Assembly (NCBI GenBank): GCA_947302945.1
Contig: CAMYWZ010000054.1
Span: 1-7,373, forward strand
Source of the DNA: an uncultured Bacillota bacterium
GTDB taxonomy: Bacteria > Bacillota > Clostridia > Peptostreptococcales > Anaerovoracaceae
DNA length: 7,373 nt
Reading direction: 5' to 3'
Made by a program: the position numbers and the translations under genes
Notes under the pieces: model-generated
What the model was told of the DNA's origin: nothing
The model's database searches: none
Seen by the model: the letters and a program-made list of their open reading frames with translations, nothing else
Shown here: in pieces, positions 1-6,515 of the stretch
How the letters are laid out: every line of letters starts with the position of its first letter
Position numbering within the stretch: the first letter of the stretch is position 1

Positions 1-901
1 AGCCGTGGTTCTGGCTGCTTATAAGGGTGCGGCCGTCGGAGAACCTCTTAACTGGCTGGTTCGCGCCGCGGTGTCCGTACTTGAGCTTATACGTCTTTCC
101 GCCCATGGCAAGAGCCGCAAGCTGGTGTCCGAGGCAAATGCCGAAGACCGGAACGTTGCCGATGAGCTTTTTGATCTGGCCTATCTCGAATGGATTGTCC
201 TGAGGATCTCCGGGGCCGTTGGACAGCATCACTCCGTCCGGCTGAAGGAGCATGATGTCCGAAGCCGTCATGCTGTGCGGAACGACCGTCACGCGGCAGC
301 CTCTGTTCTGGAGGCAGCGCATGATGTAGCGCTTCGCGCCGTAGTCTATGAGGACCACGTGGAAGAGTTCTTTGCCGATGGCCGGATAGTCCTTGATGTC
401 TTTGGTGCTGACCCTTGCCACGGCATCCTTGACGCGGTAGCTCTTCAGCTCCTGCAGGACTGCTCCGTCCGGCTCTTCGCAGCATGAGCCAAGGCCCGCC
501 GGAAGCTCGGAGCATATCCTCGCGTTCATGACGCCCTGCTCCCTTATGATCCTGGTGATGGCCCTGGTGTCAACTCCGCAGATGCCTGGTATGCCCTTTT
601 CTTTGAGGAAGTCGTTGAGTTTGCCCTCCGACCTGAAGTTGCTCGGGGCATCGCAGAGCTCGCGGACAACGTAGCCCGCGCAGAAACAGTCGCCCTGCAG
701 GTCTTCGGTCATTACGCCGTAGTTTCCTATCAGGGGGAAGGTCTGCATTATGATCTGCCCGGCGTAGCTGGGGTCGGAGAGGGTCTCCATGTAGCCGACC
801 ATTCCTGTGGTAAAGACAAGCTCGCCTGTGCTGTCATCCGGCGAGCCTATGCGGGTCCCTTCAAAGACCATTCCGTTTTCGAGTATCAAATAGGATCTCA
901 T
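1..901 (-). CDS. carA: Carbamoyl-phosphate synthase small (glutaminase) subunit, 3' end beyond window
   Basis: CarA hydrolyses glutamine and channels ammonia to CarB, which makes carbamoyl phosphate for arginine and pyrimidines in the cytoplasm. The frame is open for 300 codons from ATG at 899-901 to the window edge. The N-terminal CPSase small-chain domain covers about residues 1-140 (SYLILENGMVFEG, TTGMVGYMETLSDPSYAGQI, GVDTRAITR). The class I glutamine amidotransferase domain begins near residue 180. It shows LSNGPGDP (227-233), the nucleophile elbow FGICLGHQ with catalytic Cys256, GHRGANQPV (277-284) and SQNHG at the very end. The catalytic His and Glu (the GHPE motif in relatives) should lie past the edge; roughly 55-80 residues are missing compared with a usual length of 350-380. 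A GAGGA ribosome site (905-909) sits 3 nt before the ATG and overlaps the end of the repeat at 914-947. It follows argF by 46 nt, so it is probably co-transcribed; carB is expected downstream. Confidence 0.97.
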   Translation of the reverse strand, partial: MRSYLILENGMVFEGTRIGSPDDSTGELVFTTGMVGYMETLSDPSYAGQIIMQTFPLIGNYGVMTEDLQGDCFCAGYVVRELCDAPSNFRSEGKLNDFLKEKGIPGICGVDTRAITRIIREQGVMNARICSELPAGLGSCCEEPDGAVLQELKSYRVKDAVARVSTKDIKDYPAIGKELFHVVLIDYGAKRYIMRCLQNRGCRVTVVPHSMTASDIMLLQPDGVMLSNGPGDPQDNPFEIGQIKKLIGNVPVFGICLGHQLAALAMGGKTYKLKYGHRGANQPVKRFSDGRTLISSQNHG

Positions 902-913
902 ATTTCCTCATCC

Positions 914-947
914 GGCGCTTCGCGCCACCTTCCCCTCAAGGGGAAGG
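914..947. repeat. Tandem small hairpins between argF and carA (dispersed intergenic repeat)
   Basis: There are two adjacent perfect inverted repeats. GGCGC/GCGCC (914-918 and 922-926) has a 3-nt loop. CCTTCCCC/GGGGAAGG (928-935 and 940-947) has a 4-nt TCAA loop. Together they fill nearly the whole 46-nt gap between the argF stop codon and carA. From memory, close relatives of this double hairpin are scattered between genes in many gut Clostridia; I cannot verify this here. No U-tract follows on either strand, so it does not look like an intrinsic terminator. It could stabilise or process the mRNA. Its carA-side end reads GGATGAGG on the transcribed strand and supplies carA's ribosome site. 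Confidence 0.7.
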
Positions 948-1915
948 CTATAATGTAGCAGCCATGACTGCTTTTATGGTGTGCATGCGGTTTTCAGCTT
1001 CGTCGAAGACTATGGACTGAGGGCCTTCGAAGACGGCGTCCTCCACCTCCATGCAGTCTATGCCGAACTTTTCGTATGTTTTAAGGCCGGTCTCGGTCTT
1101 AAGGTCGTGGAAGGCCGGCAGGCAGTGCATGAAGCGGCACTGGGGGCCTGCGATGTCCATGAGTTTCTGGGTGACCCTGTAGGGCGAAAGGTCGAAGATG
1201 CGCTCCACCCAGACCTCGTCGGGCTCTCCCATGGAGACCCAGACGTCGGTGTAGATGATGTCCGCGCCTATGACCGCCTTTTCGGTATCATGCTCGAACT
1301 GTATGACCGAGCCGCTCTTTTCCGCGATTTTACTGCACTTTTACACCAATGCGGGATCCGGGAAGTACTTCTCCGGGGCGCAGGCCGTAAAGCTGATACC
1401 CATCTTCGCGCAGCCTACCATCAGCGAGTTGGCCATGTTGTAGCGTGCGTCTCCGAAGAAGACGAGCTTTAGGCCCTTGAGTTTGCCGAAGTGTTCTTTT
1501 ATGGTGAGAAGGTCCGCGAGGACCTGAGTGGGATGGAACTCGTTCGTGAGGCCGTTCCAGACCGGGACGTCCGAATACTTCGCGAGCTCTTCCACGCGCT
1601 CCTGCCCGTAGCCGCGGTACTCTATGCCGTCAAAAATGCGGGAAAGGACCCTTGCGGTGTCGGCGATGCTCTCCTTCTTGCCGAGCTGCGAGCTCGACGG
1701 GTCTAAAAAGACCGGGTGCATGCCGAGATCCGCGGCTGCCACTTCGAAGCTGCAGCGCGTGCGGGTGCTGGTCTTTTCGAATACGAGGGCGATGTTCTTG
1801 CCCTCGAAGAGCCTGTGCGGCACTCCTTGAGCTTCGCAGCCAGCTCCAGCATCCCCTCTATCTCCTCCGCCGTAAAGTCCAGCAGCGTCAGAAAGTCTTT
1901 TCCTTTAAGATCCAT
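948..1915 (-). pseudogene. argF: Ornithine carbamoyltransferase, disrupted by a frameshift and a nonsense codon
   Basis: The intact enzyme joins carbamoyl phosphate to ornithine to form citrulline. Three pieces are visible. The first starts at ATG 1913-1915 (AGGAG at 1922-1926, 6 nt upstream) and reads 31 codons, including [16 protein letters not shown] and LAAKLKE. At about 1823 the reading frame changes and homology resumes with [10 protein letters not shown]. Relatives have about five more residues here (KKKAG-like), so a net loss of about 16 nt fits. This second frame carries the carbamoyl-phosphate motif [13 protein letters not shown], the FHPTQ motif, and ends at TAA (1341-1343). Homology continues in the same frame immediately after the TAA (KCSKIAEKSGSV), through the ornithine-binding VSMGEPDE and catalytic FMHCLPAFHD, to the normal end AENRMHTIKAVMAATL. 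Relatives usually have a sense codon at the TAA; GAA is a plausible ancestor. Repaired length is about 327 residues, normal for the family. All active-site motifs survive, so the damage is recent or is an assembly artefact. Confidence 0.88.
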
Positions 1916-1942
1916 TACGTACTCCTGTTATTAGTTTAGTAT

Positions 1943-2098
1943 CTGCGGCAGTATGGTTACCGGACGGACCATCGGGGAACCCGGTCCTTAAGCGTGGCAA
2001 GCCAAAATGCACGACTAAGGGCGCAGACAGAGCTTAGTACCGCTGGGAGGGGCCCCCGCGAGTGGGAACGTGTCCGGACGGTAACCATACTGCCGCAG
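1943..2098. repeat. Structured intergenic element, copy 1 (between argD and argF)
   Basis: Perfect 20-bp arms (1943-1962 and 2079-2098, starting CTGCGGCAGTATGG) enclose a 110-nt core (1966-2075). After a 3/3 internal loop, the core opens with GGAC pairing to GTCC. Within the core, read on the plus strand, are a CGGG/CCCG hairpin with a GAA loop, and a stem of GGT-C-CT-(T)-AAGC against GCTTAG-T-ACC, with one C/T mismatch and one bulge. A final GC-rich hairpin around GGGGCCCCCGCGAGTGGG follows. The core nearly matches copy 2 at 6540-6648: the first 37 nt differ at 2 positions and the last 43 nt at 1, with a variable middle of about 30 nt. The closing arms do not match those of copy 2. The element occupies almost the whole gap between the argD stop and the argF ribosome site. 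I do not recognise the family; it could be a structured RNA or a non-autonomous hairpin mobile element. Confidence 0.8.
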
Positions 2099-2108
2099 CT
2101 TTATCACT
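2083..2108. repeat. 26-bp direct repeat, copy a (element arm plus flank, after argD)
   Basis: The sequence AACCATACTGCCGCAGCT followed by TTATCACT matches 3416-3441 at 25 of 26 positions. It contains most of the right arm of structured element copy 1 and runs 10 nt beyond it toward the argD stop codon. Its partner lies just after argB, so the two copies flank argD in direct orientation. Confidence 0.85.
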
Positions 2109-2114
2109 GATCAC

Positions 2115-3278
2115 TTATTTGCAGCACTCCTTGATGACTGCGACTGCTTTTTCGAGAAGCTCCTGCGGGATGTTGAGGGCCGGGAGGAGCCTGACTTTGT
2201 CCTTGGCGGTAAGGCACAGGACGCCGTTTGCCATGCAGGCTTTGACGATGTCAGCTGCGGGCTTTGCGGTCATGATGCCTATCATAAGACCCATGCCTGC
2301 GACGGATTCGATGCCCTCCGCGCCGGAAAGTTCCCTGAAAATATATTCGCTCTTCTTTTTGACGCCCTCAAGAAGCGCGTCGTCTATGCGGCTGACTACG
2401 CTTATCGCGCCGGCACAGACTGCGGGGTTGCCGCCGAAGGTGGAACCGTGGTCGCCGGGGCTGTACACGTCCTTGAGCTTTTCGCCTAGCAGCACGGCAC
2501 CTATCGGAAGACCGCCGCCGAGGCCTTTGGCCGTTGAGACCGCGTCGGGAAGCACTCCGAAGTTCTGATACGCGAAGTACTTTCCTGTCCTGCCGTTTCC
2601 GGTCTGGACCTCGTCTACCATGAAGTCTATGTCTTCATTCGCGCAAAGATCCGCCACGCCCTTTACGAACTCAGCCGTAAGAGGCAGCACGCCGCCCTCG
2701 CCCTGCACACACTCGACCAGGATGCCGGCCGGTTTTACTTCCGAAGCGAGCCTTTTGAGCCCTTCAAGGTCGTTTGCGTCCGCGTAGGCAAAGCCCGGGG
2801 TCAGCGGGGTGAAGAGCTGGTGGAACTTGTCCTGCCCTGTCGCCGCCAGAGTCGTGAGCGTCCTGCCGTGGAAGCTGTTTTTCAGCGTTATTATTGTGTA
2901 ATATTCGGGGCCTTTCTTCTCTGCGGCGTACTTTCTCGCGGCTTTGATGATGCCTTCATTGGCCTCCGCGCCGGAATTGCCGAAGAAGACCTTCTTCATA
3001 CCGCTTTTCTCGCACAGGAGCTTCGCCAGCTTCGCGCAGGGCTCCGTGTAGTACAGGTTCGACATGTGCTGAAGCTTCATAAGCTGCTCCGTGACTGCCG
3101 CCGCCCACTCGCTGTCCGCCACGCCGAAGGTATTGACGGCGATGCCGGTGCCCATATCTATGTATTCTTTTCCGGTCTCGTCATACACCAGGCTCCCTTT
3201 GCCGCTCACTATCTGAAGCGGGAACCTCGCATAAGTATTCGCGACGTACTGCTTATCCAGTTCCTTAACGTTTTCCAT
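2115..3278 (-). CDS. argD: Acetylornithine aminotransferase
   Basis: This PLP enzyme converts N-acetylglutamate semialdehyde plus glutamate to N-acetylornithine and 2-oxoglutarate. It encodes 387 residues, the usual family length. It is a fold-type I, class III aminotransferase. Visible motifs are FFGNSGAEANE (98-108, phosphate and cofactor binding), SFHGRT (136-141, aromatic stacking region), VQGEGGVLP (191-199), VDEVQTGNGRTG (221-232, Asp222 facing the PLP ring nitrogen), STAKGLGGGLPIGA (248-261, Schiff-base Lys251) and HGSTFGGNP. The start MENVKELDKQ at 3276-3278 has AAAGGG (3285-3290) 6 nt upstream. An in-frame extension to 3359 is open but translates a dispersed repeat (CHSERSEES), so I rejected it. 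The gene ends in TAA. It lies 175 nt after argB, a gap filled with repeats, and is followed by structured element copy 1. Dual use of such enzymes in lysine synthesis (DapC activity) is known in some bacteria and cannot be judged here. Confidence 0.96.
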   Translation of the reverse strand: MENVKELDKQYVANTYARFPLQIVSGKGSLVYDETGKEYIDMGTGIAVNTFGVADSEWAAAVTEQLMKLQHMSNLYYTEPCAKLAKLLCEKSGMKKVFFGNSGAEANEGIIKAARKYAAEKKGPEYYTIITLKNSFHGRTLTTLAATGQDKFHQLFTPLTPGFAYADANDLEGLKRLASEVKPAGILVECVQGEGGVLPLTAEFVKGVADLCANEDIDFMVDEVQTGNGRTGKYFAYQNFGVLPDAVSTAKGLGGGLPIGAVLLGEKLKDVYSPGDHGSTFGGNPAVCAGAISVVSRIDDALLEGVKKKSEYIFRELSGAEGIESVAGMGLMIGIMTAKPAADIVKACMANGVLCLTAKDKVRLLPALNIPQELLEKAVAVIKECCK

Positions 3279-3302
3279 CTCTTTCCCTTTCACGGCACCA
3301 TC

Positions 3303-3401
3303 AGGGACGGTTCTCCCGGTGCCGGATTCTTCGCTTCGCTCAGAATGACAATACCGCACCTCAGGGATCGGCTGATATTCGTAAACCTAAGAACCGTCCC
3401 T
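3303..3401. repeat. MITE-like palindromic element upstream of argD
   Basis: A perfect 12-bp terminal inverted repeat, AGGGACGGTTCT (3303-3314) and AGAACCGTCCCT (3390-3401), bounds 99 bp without coding capacity. Inside is a second nested inverted repeat, GGTGC (3318-3322) with GCACC (3356-3360), enclosing the short repeat at 3324-3350. From memory, ends of the GGGACGGTTCT type are widespread in clostridial small repeats. It lies 24 nt before the argD start codon. No clear target-site duplication is visible. Confidence 0.65.
3324..3350. repeat. Dispersed 'SERSEES' palindromic repeat
   Basis: On the minus strand this is TGTCATTCTGAGCGAAGCGA followed by AGAATCC, with ATTCT/AGAAT ends forming a short hairpin. 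I recognise it as a very common intergenic bacterial repeat whose chance translation, CHSERSEES, often contaminates predicted protein N-termini. It does so here if argD is called too long. It is nested within the palindromic element at 3303-3401. Confidence 0.75.
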
Positions 3402-3415
3402 CTGGTTCATACAGC

Positions 3416-3441
3416 AACCATACTGCCGCAGCTCTATCACT
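3416..3441. repeat. 26-bp direct repeat, copy b (after argB)
   Basis: It matches 2083-2108 at 25 of 26 positions (AACCATACTGCCGCAGCT then CTATCACT). Unlike copy a, it has no opposing arm and no structured core beside it, so it looks like a solo arm or remnant of the same repeat family. It starts 12 nt after the argB stop codon in transcription order. Confidence 0.8.
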
Positions 3442-3453
3442 TTAGTCGCTTGA

Positions 3454-4311
3454 TCACACGAACATGGTGCCGGCACCCTCGTCGGTGAGGAGCTCCATGA
3501 GTATGGAGTGCGGCACGCGTCCGTCCATGATTATTGCTTTGCGGACGCCGCGCATCAGGGCGGTGACGCAGCACTCGACTTTGGGTATCATGCCGCCGTC
3601 GATCACCTTCTGGTCGAAGAGCTGTCTGGCCTCGACCACGGTGAGCTTCGGGATCAGCGACTCCGGGTCGTCCTTGTCGCGAAGGACTCCGGCGATGTCG
3701 GTAAGCATCAGGAGCCTCTTTGCCTCCAGCGCCCCGGCTATGTACGCAGCTGCCGTGTCGCCGTTGATGTTGTAGGTGTTGCCGGCTTTGTCGCAGCCAA
3801 TGGTCGAGATGACCGGAATGTAGCCCTTTTCAAGAAGGTCCGTGACCGGCTCGATGTTGATCTTGCTGACGCTGCCGACGTAGCCGAGCTTCTCGTTCTT
3901 GGGCGTGCACTCTATGAGCCTTCCGTCAAGGCCTGAGATGCCTATGGCCTTGCCTCCCTTGGTCTGCAGCAGGTTCACAAGGCTCTTGTTGACCTTGCCC
4001 GCAAGCACCATCTGGACTATGTCTACGGTCTCCTTGTCGGTTACCCTGAGGCCGTCCACAAACTCGGCCTTCTTGCCGAGCTTGTTCATAAGATCGCTGA
4101 TCTCCGGGCCGCCGCCGTGCACCAGGACGACCTTGACTCCTATAAGGTGCAGGAGCACCAGGTCCTCCATGACCTGCTCTCTGAGCTGGTCGTTGATCAT
4201 GGCGTTGCCGCCGTACTTCACCACGACGACCTCGCCCCTGTAGTTTTCGATGTAAGGCAGTGCCTCGATCAGTATCTGCGCCCTTTCGGCGTTCGAAAAA
4301 TCCTTCTTCAT
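3454..4311 (-). CDS. argB: Acetylglutamate kinase, arginine-inhibited type
   Basis: The enzyme phosphorylates N-acetylglutamate with ATP, the second step and usual control point when acetyl groups are recycled by ArgJ. It encodes 285 residues of the amino-acid kinase fold. Visible motifs are VVVKYGGNAM (29-38, phosphate-binding Lys32), LVHGGGPEIS (63-72, substrate-binding glycine loop), NINGDTAAAYIAGAL (181-195) and DGGMIPKVE (238-246, catalytic Lys244). An N-terminal helix of about 25 residues precedes the first strand. The C-terminus has HSILMELLTDEGAGTM. Both features are known hallmarks of hexameric, arginine-feedback-inhibited kinases, so inhibition by arginine is a reasonable inference. 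Its ATG overlaps the argJ stop by one base (TGATG), implying translational coupling; AGGA lies just upstream inside argJ. Confidence 0.97.
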   Translation of the reverse strand: MKKDFSNAERAQILIEALPYIENYRGEVVVVKYGGNAMINDQLREQVMEDLVLLHLIGVKVVLVHGGGPEISDLMNKLGKKAEFVDGLRVTDKETVDIVQMVLAGKVNKSLVNLLQTKGGKAIGISGLDGRLIECTPKNEKLGYVGSVSKINIEPVTDLLEKGYIPVISTIGCDKAGNTYNINGDTAAAYIAGALEAKRLLMLTDIAGVLRDKDDPESLIPKLTVVEARQLFDQKVIDGGMIPKVECCVTALMRGVRKAIIMDGRVPHSILMELLTDEGAGTMFV

Positions 4312-5525
4312 CAGGTCCTGTACTCCCCGTTTATCTTTACGTACTCGTAGGTAAGGTCGCAGCCCCAGGCTGTCGCCGAGAACGGACCGTCTCCCACGCT
4401 GATAATGATATCTATCTCGTTTTCATGAAGCACTTTCGCGGCAAGCTCTTCGGAGAACGGTACGCCTGCGCCGTTTTCGCAGAGTTTTACGCTGCCGGCG
4501 ATCGATTTGAACTCCAGACTGACTTTGTTTACATCCACGTCCGCTCCGCTGTATCCTATGGCGCACAGCACCCTGCCCCAGTTCGCGTCTTCGCCGAACA
4601 TCGCGGTCTTTACGAGGCTGCTGGTGATGACGCTCTTTGCCGCGGTCTTTGCCGCAAGCTCCGTATCCGCGCCGGAGACTATGCACTCGAGGAGCTTGGT
4701 GGCGCCTTCGCCGTCTGCAGCTATGCGCATGCAGAGGTCCACGGTGACGGTGTTCAGGGCCTTCATAAAGGTCGTGAAATCCTTGCCCTCTTCAGTTATC
4801 TCCTTGTTTCCCGCAAGACCGTTGGCCATGAGCACCACGGTGTCGTTGGTGGAGGTGTCCCCGTCCACGCTGATCATGTTGAAGGTCTTCTGAACGTCGC
4901 CTGACAGGGCTTTCTGTATCATGGCCGGGCTTATCGCCGCGTCCGTCGTGAGGAAGACCAGCATGGTGGCCATGTTCGGGTGTATCATGCCGCTGCCCTT
5001 GGCTATTCCGCCCAGACGGCAGGTCTTTCCGCCGAGCTTGAACTCGACAGCGACTTCCTTGGGCTTAGTATCGGTGGTCATTATGCCCAGGCACGCTTCC
5101 AGGCAGTCCTCGTCCGAAAGCTTTGCGACAAGAGAAGGCATGCCTTTTTCGATCGGGGCCAGATCCAGAGGCTCTCCGATTACTCCTGTCGAGGCGACCA
5201 GCACGTCTTCGGTCTTTATCCCTAAATGCTTCGCCGCCAGCTCCGCCATGCCTTTTGCTATCTCAAGACCGTTGGCGTTGCAGGTGTTGGCCTTGCCGCT
5301 GTTGCATATTACCGCCTGCGCGATCCCGTCGGCAAGGTGCATCTTGTCGAGAATTATGGGCGCGCCCTTTACCAGGTTGGTGGTGTATACAGCCGCCGCG
5401 CTGCACGGGACGTCGCTGACTATGAGAGCCAGGTCGTTCTTGTGGGGGTTCTTGCGTATTCCGCAGTGGACTCCCGATGCCTTAAATCCTTTCGCGGCGC
5501 ACACGCCGCCGGAAATCATTTTCAT
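4311..5525 (-). CDS. argJ: Glutamate N-acetyltransferase / ornithine acetyltransferase (autoprocessing)
   Basis: ArgJ transfers acetyl from N-acetylornithine to glutamate, recycling the acetyl group. Bifunctional members also acetylate glutamate from acetyl-CoA. It encodes 404 residues, normal for the family. Visible motifs include the N-terminal GVCAAKGFKASGVHCGIR, CNSGKANTCNANG (74-86), VASTGVIGEPL (110-120, oxyanion-hole region), and the autocleavage site KGSGMIHPNMATML (176-189). In this family the chain is cut between Ala186 and Thr187, and the exposed Thr187 is the nucleophile. The beta-chain carries VDGDTSTND, and the C-terminus is the typical CDLTYEYVKINGEYRT. A GGAGG site (5531-5535) lies 5 nt before ATG. 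It starts 14 nt after argC and overlaps argB by one base, so argC-argJ-argB is the tightest block of the operon. No argA is visible, which fits a bifunctional enzyme but does not prove it. Confidence 0.97.
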   Translation of the reverse strand: MKMISGGVCAAKGFKASGVHCGIRKNPHKNDLALIVSDVPCSAAAVYTTNLVKGAPIILDKMHLADGIAQAVICNSGKANTCNANGLEIAKGMAELAAKHLGIKTEDVLVASTGVIGEPLDLAPIEKGMPSLVAKLSDEDCLEACLGIMTTDTKPKEVAVEFKLGGKTCRLGGIAKGSGMIHPNMATMLVFLTTDAAISPAMIQKALSGDVQKTFNMISVDGDTSTNDTVVLMANGLAGNKEITEEGKDFTTFMKALNTVTVDLCMRIAADGEGATKLLECIVSGADTELAAKTAAKSVITSSLVKTAMFGEDANWGRVLCAIGYSGADVDVNKVSLEFKSIAGSVKLCENGAGVPFSEELAAKVLHENEIDIIISVGDGPFSATAWGCDLTYEYVKINGEYRT

Positions 5526-5539
5526 CTTTACCTCCGTGT

Positions 5540-6478
5540 CTATAAATCAAGGCCCGTCTCTTCCGGAAGGCCGAGCAGTATGTTCATGTTCTGTATCGCG
5601 GCTCCGCTTGCGCCTTTGCCGAGGTTGTCGAAGCAGGAGATCAGCAGGATGCGCTCTTCGTTTCCGCTGACCGTGACCGTCATCCTGTCCTTTCCCGCCA
5701 GGGCGTTTCCGAAAACGCCGCCGTCCGGGCAGGGATCGAAGCCCACGAGTTTTCCTGTGTAGTAGCTTCGGTAGAGTTCCTCGACGTCTTTGGGGCTGCC
5801 CTTGAGGTCTTTTGCGAAGACCGGAACGGTTACCGTCATGCCGCTGTAAAAGTCCGCGACTATGGGGCAGAATACCGGGGCTGTGGTAAGCCCGCATACC
5901 TTCTGCATCTCCGGCAGATGCTTGTGCTTTTGCGTTAAGCCGTACTGCTTGGGAGAATCCAGCGGGTCTAAGGCGCCCTCTTCAGCGAGATCTATGCGGC
6001 TTTCGGCTTCGTAATCCGCGATCATGCTCTTGCCGCCGCCGGAGTAGCCAGTGACGGAAAAACACGTGAGCGCCGCGTCCTTTGACAGAAGGCCGTTTTC
6101 CACCAGCGGCGCGACCAGGGATATGAATCCACTGGCGTGGCAGCCGGGGTTTGCGATGCGCTTTGAAGACGCTATCTTTTCGCGAAGGCCCGTAAGCTCC
6201 GGAAAACCGTAAACCCAGCCGCTGTCGCATCTGTGAGCCGTGGATGTGTCTATGATGGCTGTGGTCTTTGGAGCAAGCTCTGCGGCCTCGACCGCTGCGC
6301 CGTCGGGAAGGCAGAGGAAGGCGATGTCGGCCTTTGCGAATACCGCTTTCTTGGCCTCGGGGTCCTTCCTGAGATCTTCGGGAAGGCTGATGATCTCAAG
6401 GTCTTTGCGCTCCGCGAGCCTTTCGTATATCCTCAGGCCCGTGGTGCCAGACTTTCCGTCTATGAATACTTTTGTCAT
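5540..6478 (-). CDS. argC: N-acetyl-gamma-glutamyl-phosphate reductase, type 2
   Basis: The enzyme reduces N-acetylglutamyl phosphate with NADPH to the semialdehyde, between ArgB and ArgD. It encodes 312 residues. This length and the opening VFIDGKSGTTGLRIYERL fit the shorter type 2 ArgC subfamily rather than the roughly 335-residue type 1 form. The N-terminal Rossmann segment includes DIAFLCLPDGAA (51-62) and IIDTSTAHR (75-83). The catalytic cysteine is Cys113 in RIANPGCHASGF. Further family motifs are VTGYSGGGKSMIADYE, THE-type catalytic-histidine region QKHKHLPEM, and PVFCPIVADFYSGMTVTVPVF. The ATG at 6476-6478 has AGGAG (6483-6487) 4 nt upstream. It is the first gene after the structured element copy 2, with argJ 14 nt downstream. 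Confidence 0.96.
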   Translation of the reverse strand: MTKVFIDGKSGTTGLRIYERLAERKDLEIISLPEDLRKDPEAKKAVFAKADIAFLCLPDGAAVEAAELAPKTTAIIDTSTAHRCDSGWVYGFPELTGLREKIASSKRIANPGCHASGFISLVAPLVENGLLSKDAALTCFSVTGYSGGGKSMIADYEAESRIDLAEEGALDPLDSPKQYGLTQKHKHLPEMQKVCGLTTAPVFCPIVADFYSGMTVTVPVFAKDLKGSPKDVEELYRSYYTGKLVGFDPCPDGGVFGNALAGKDRMTVTVSGNEERILLISCFDNLGKGASGAAIQNMNILLGLPEETGLDL

Positions 6479-6515
6479 ATGTCTCCTTTATTCTTTATGG
6501 AGTGACAGCTATTGG

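Noticed and set aside
1233..1343. A second frameshift in argF between its two large pieces
   Set aside because: The sequence on both sides of the TAA at 1341-1343 is in one frame and reads through with OTC similarity, so the lesion is a nonsense codon.
1341..1343. Recoding or programmed readthrough of TAA in argF
   Set aside because: argD ends in TAA normally, no recoding signal is evident, and argF has an independent frameshift upstream.
1943..2098. Structured element as an intrinsic terminator or attenuator
   Set aside because: No T-tract follows the stem on either strand, the downstream gene follows closely, and the branched core is unlike a simple terminator.
3279..3359. A 27-residue N-terminal extension of argD (beginning MRYCHSERSEES)
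   Set aside because: It translates a dispersed palindromic repeat, lacks family similarity, and the internal ATG at 3276-3278 has a well-placed AAAGGG.
1943..3441. CRISPR array from the repeated arms
   Set aside because: There are too few copies, irregular spacing, a gene between the copies and no cas genes.
6479..6515. ArgR/AhrC operator or promoter upstream of argC (AT-rich AAAGAATAAAG)
   Set aside because: Only a weak half-site-like run is visible, without a palindromic partner or credible -35/-10 pair.
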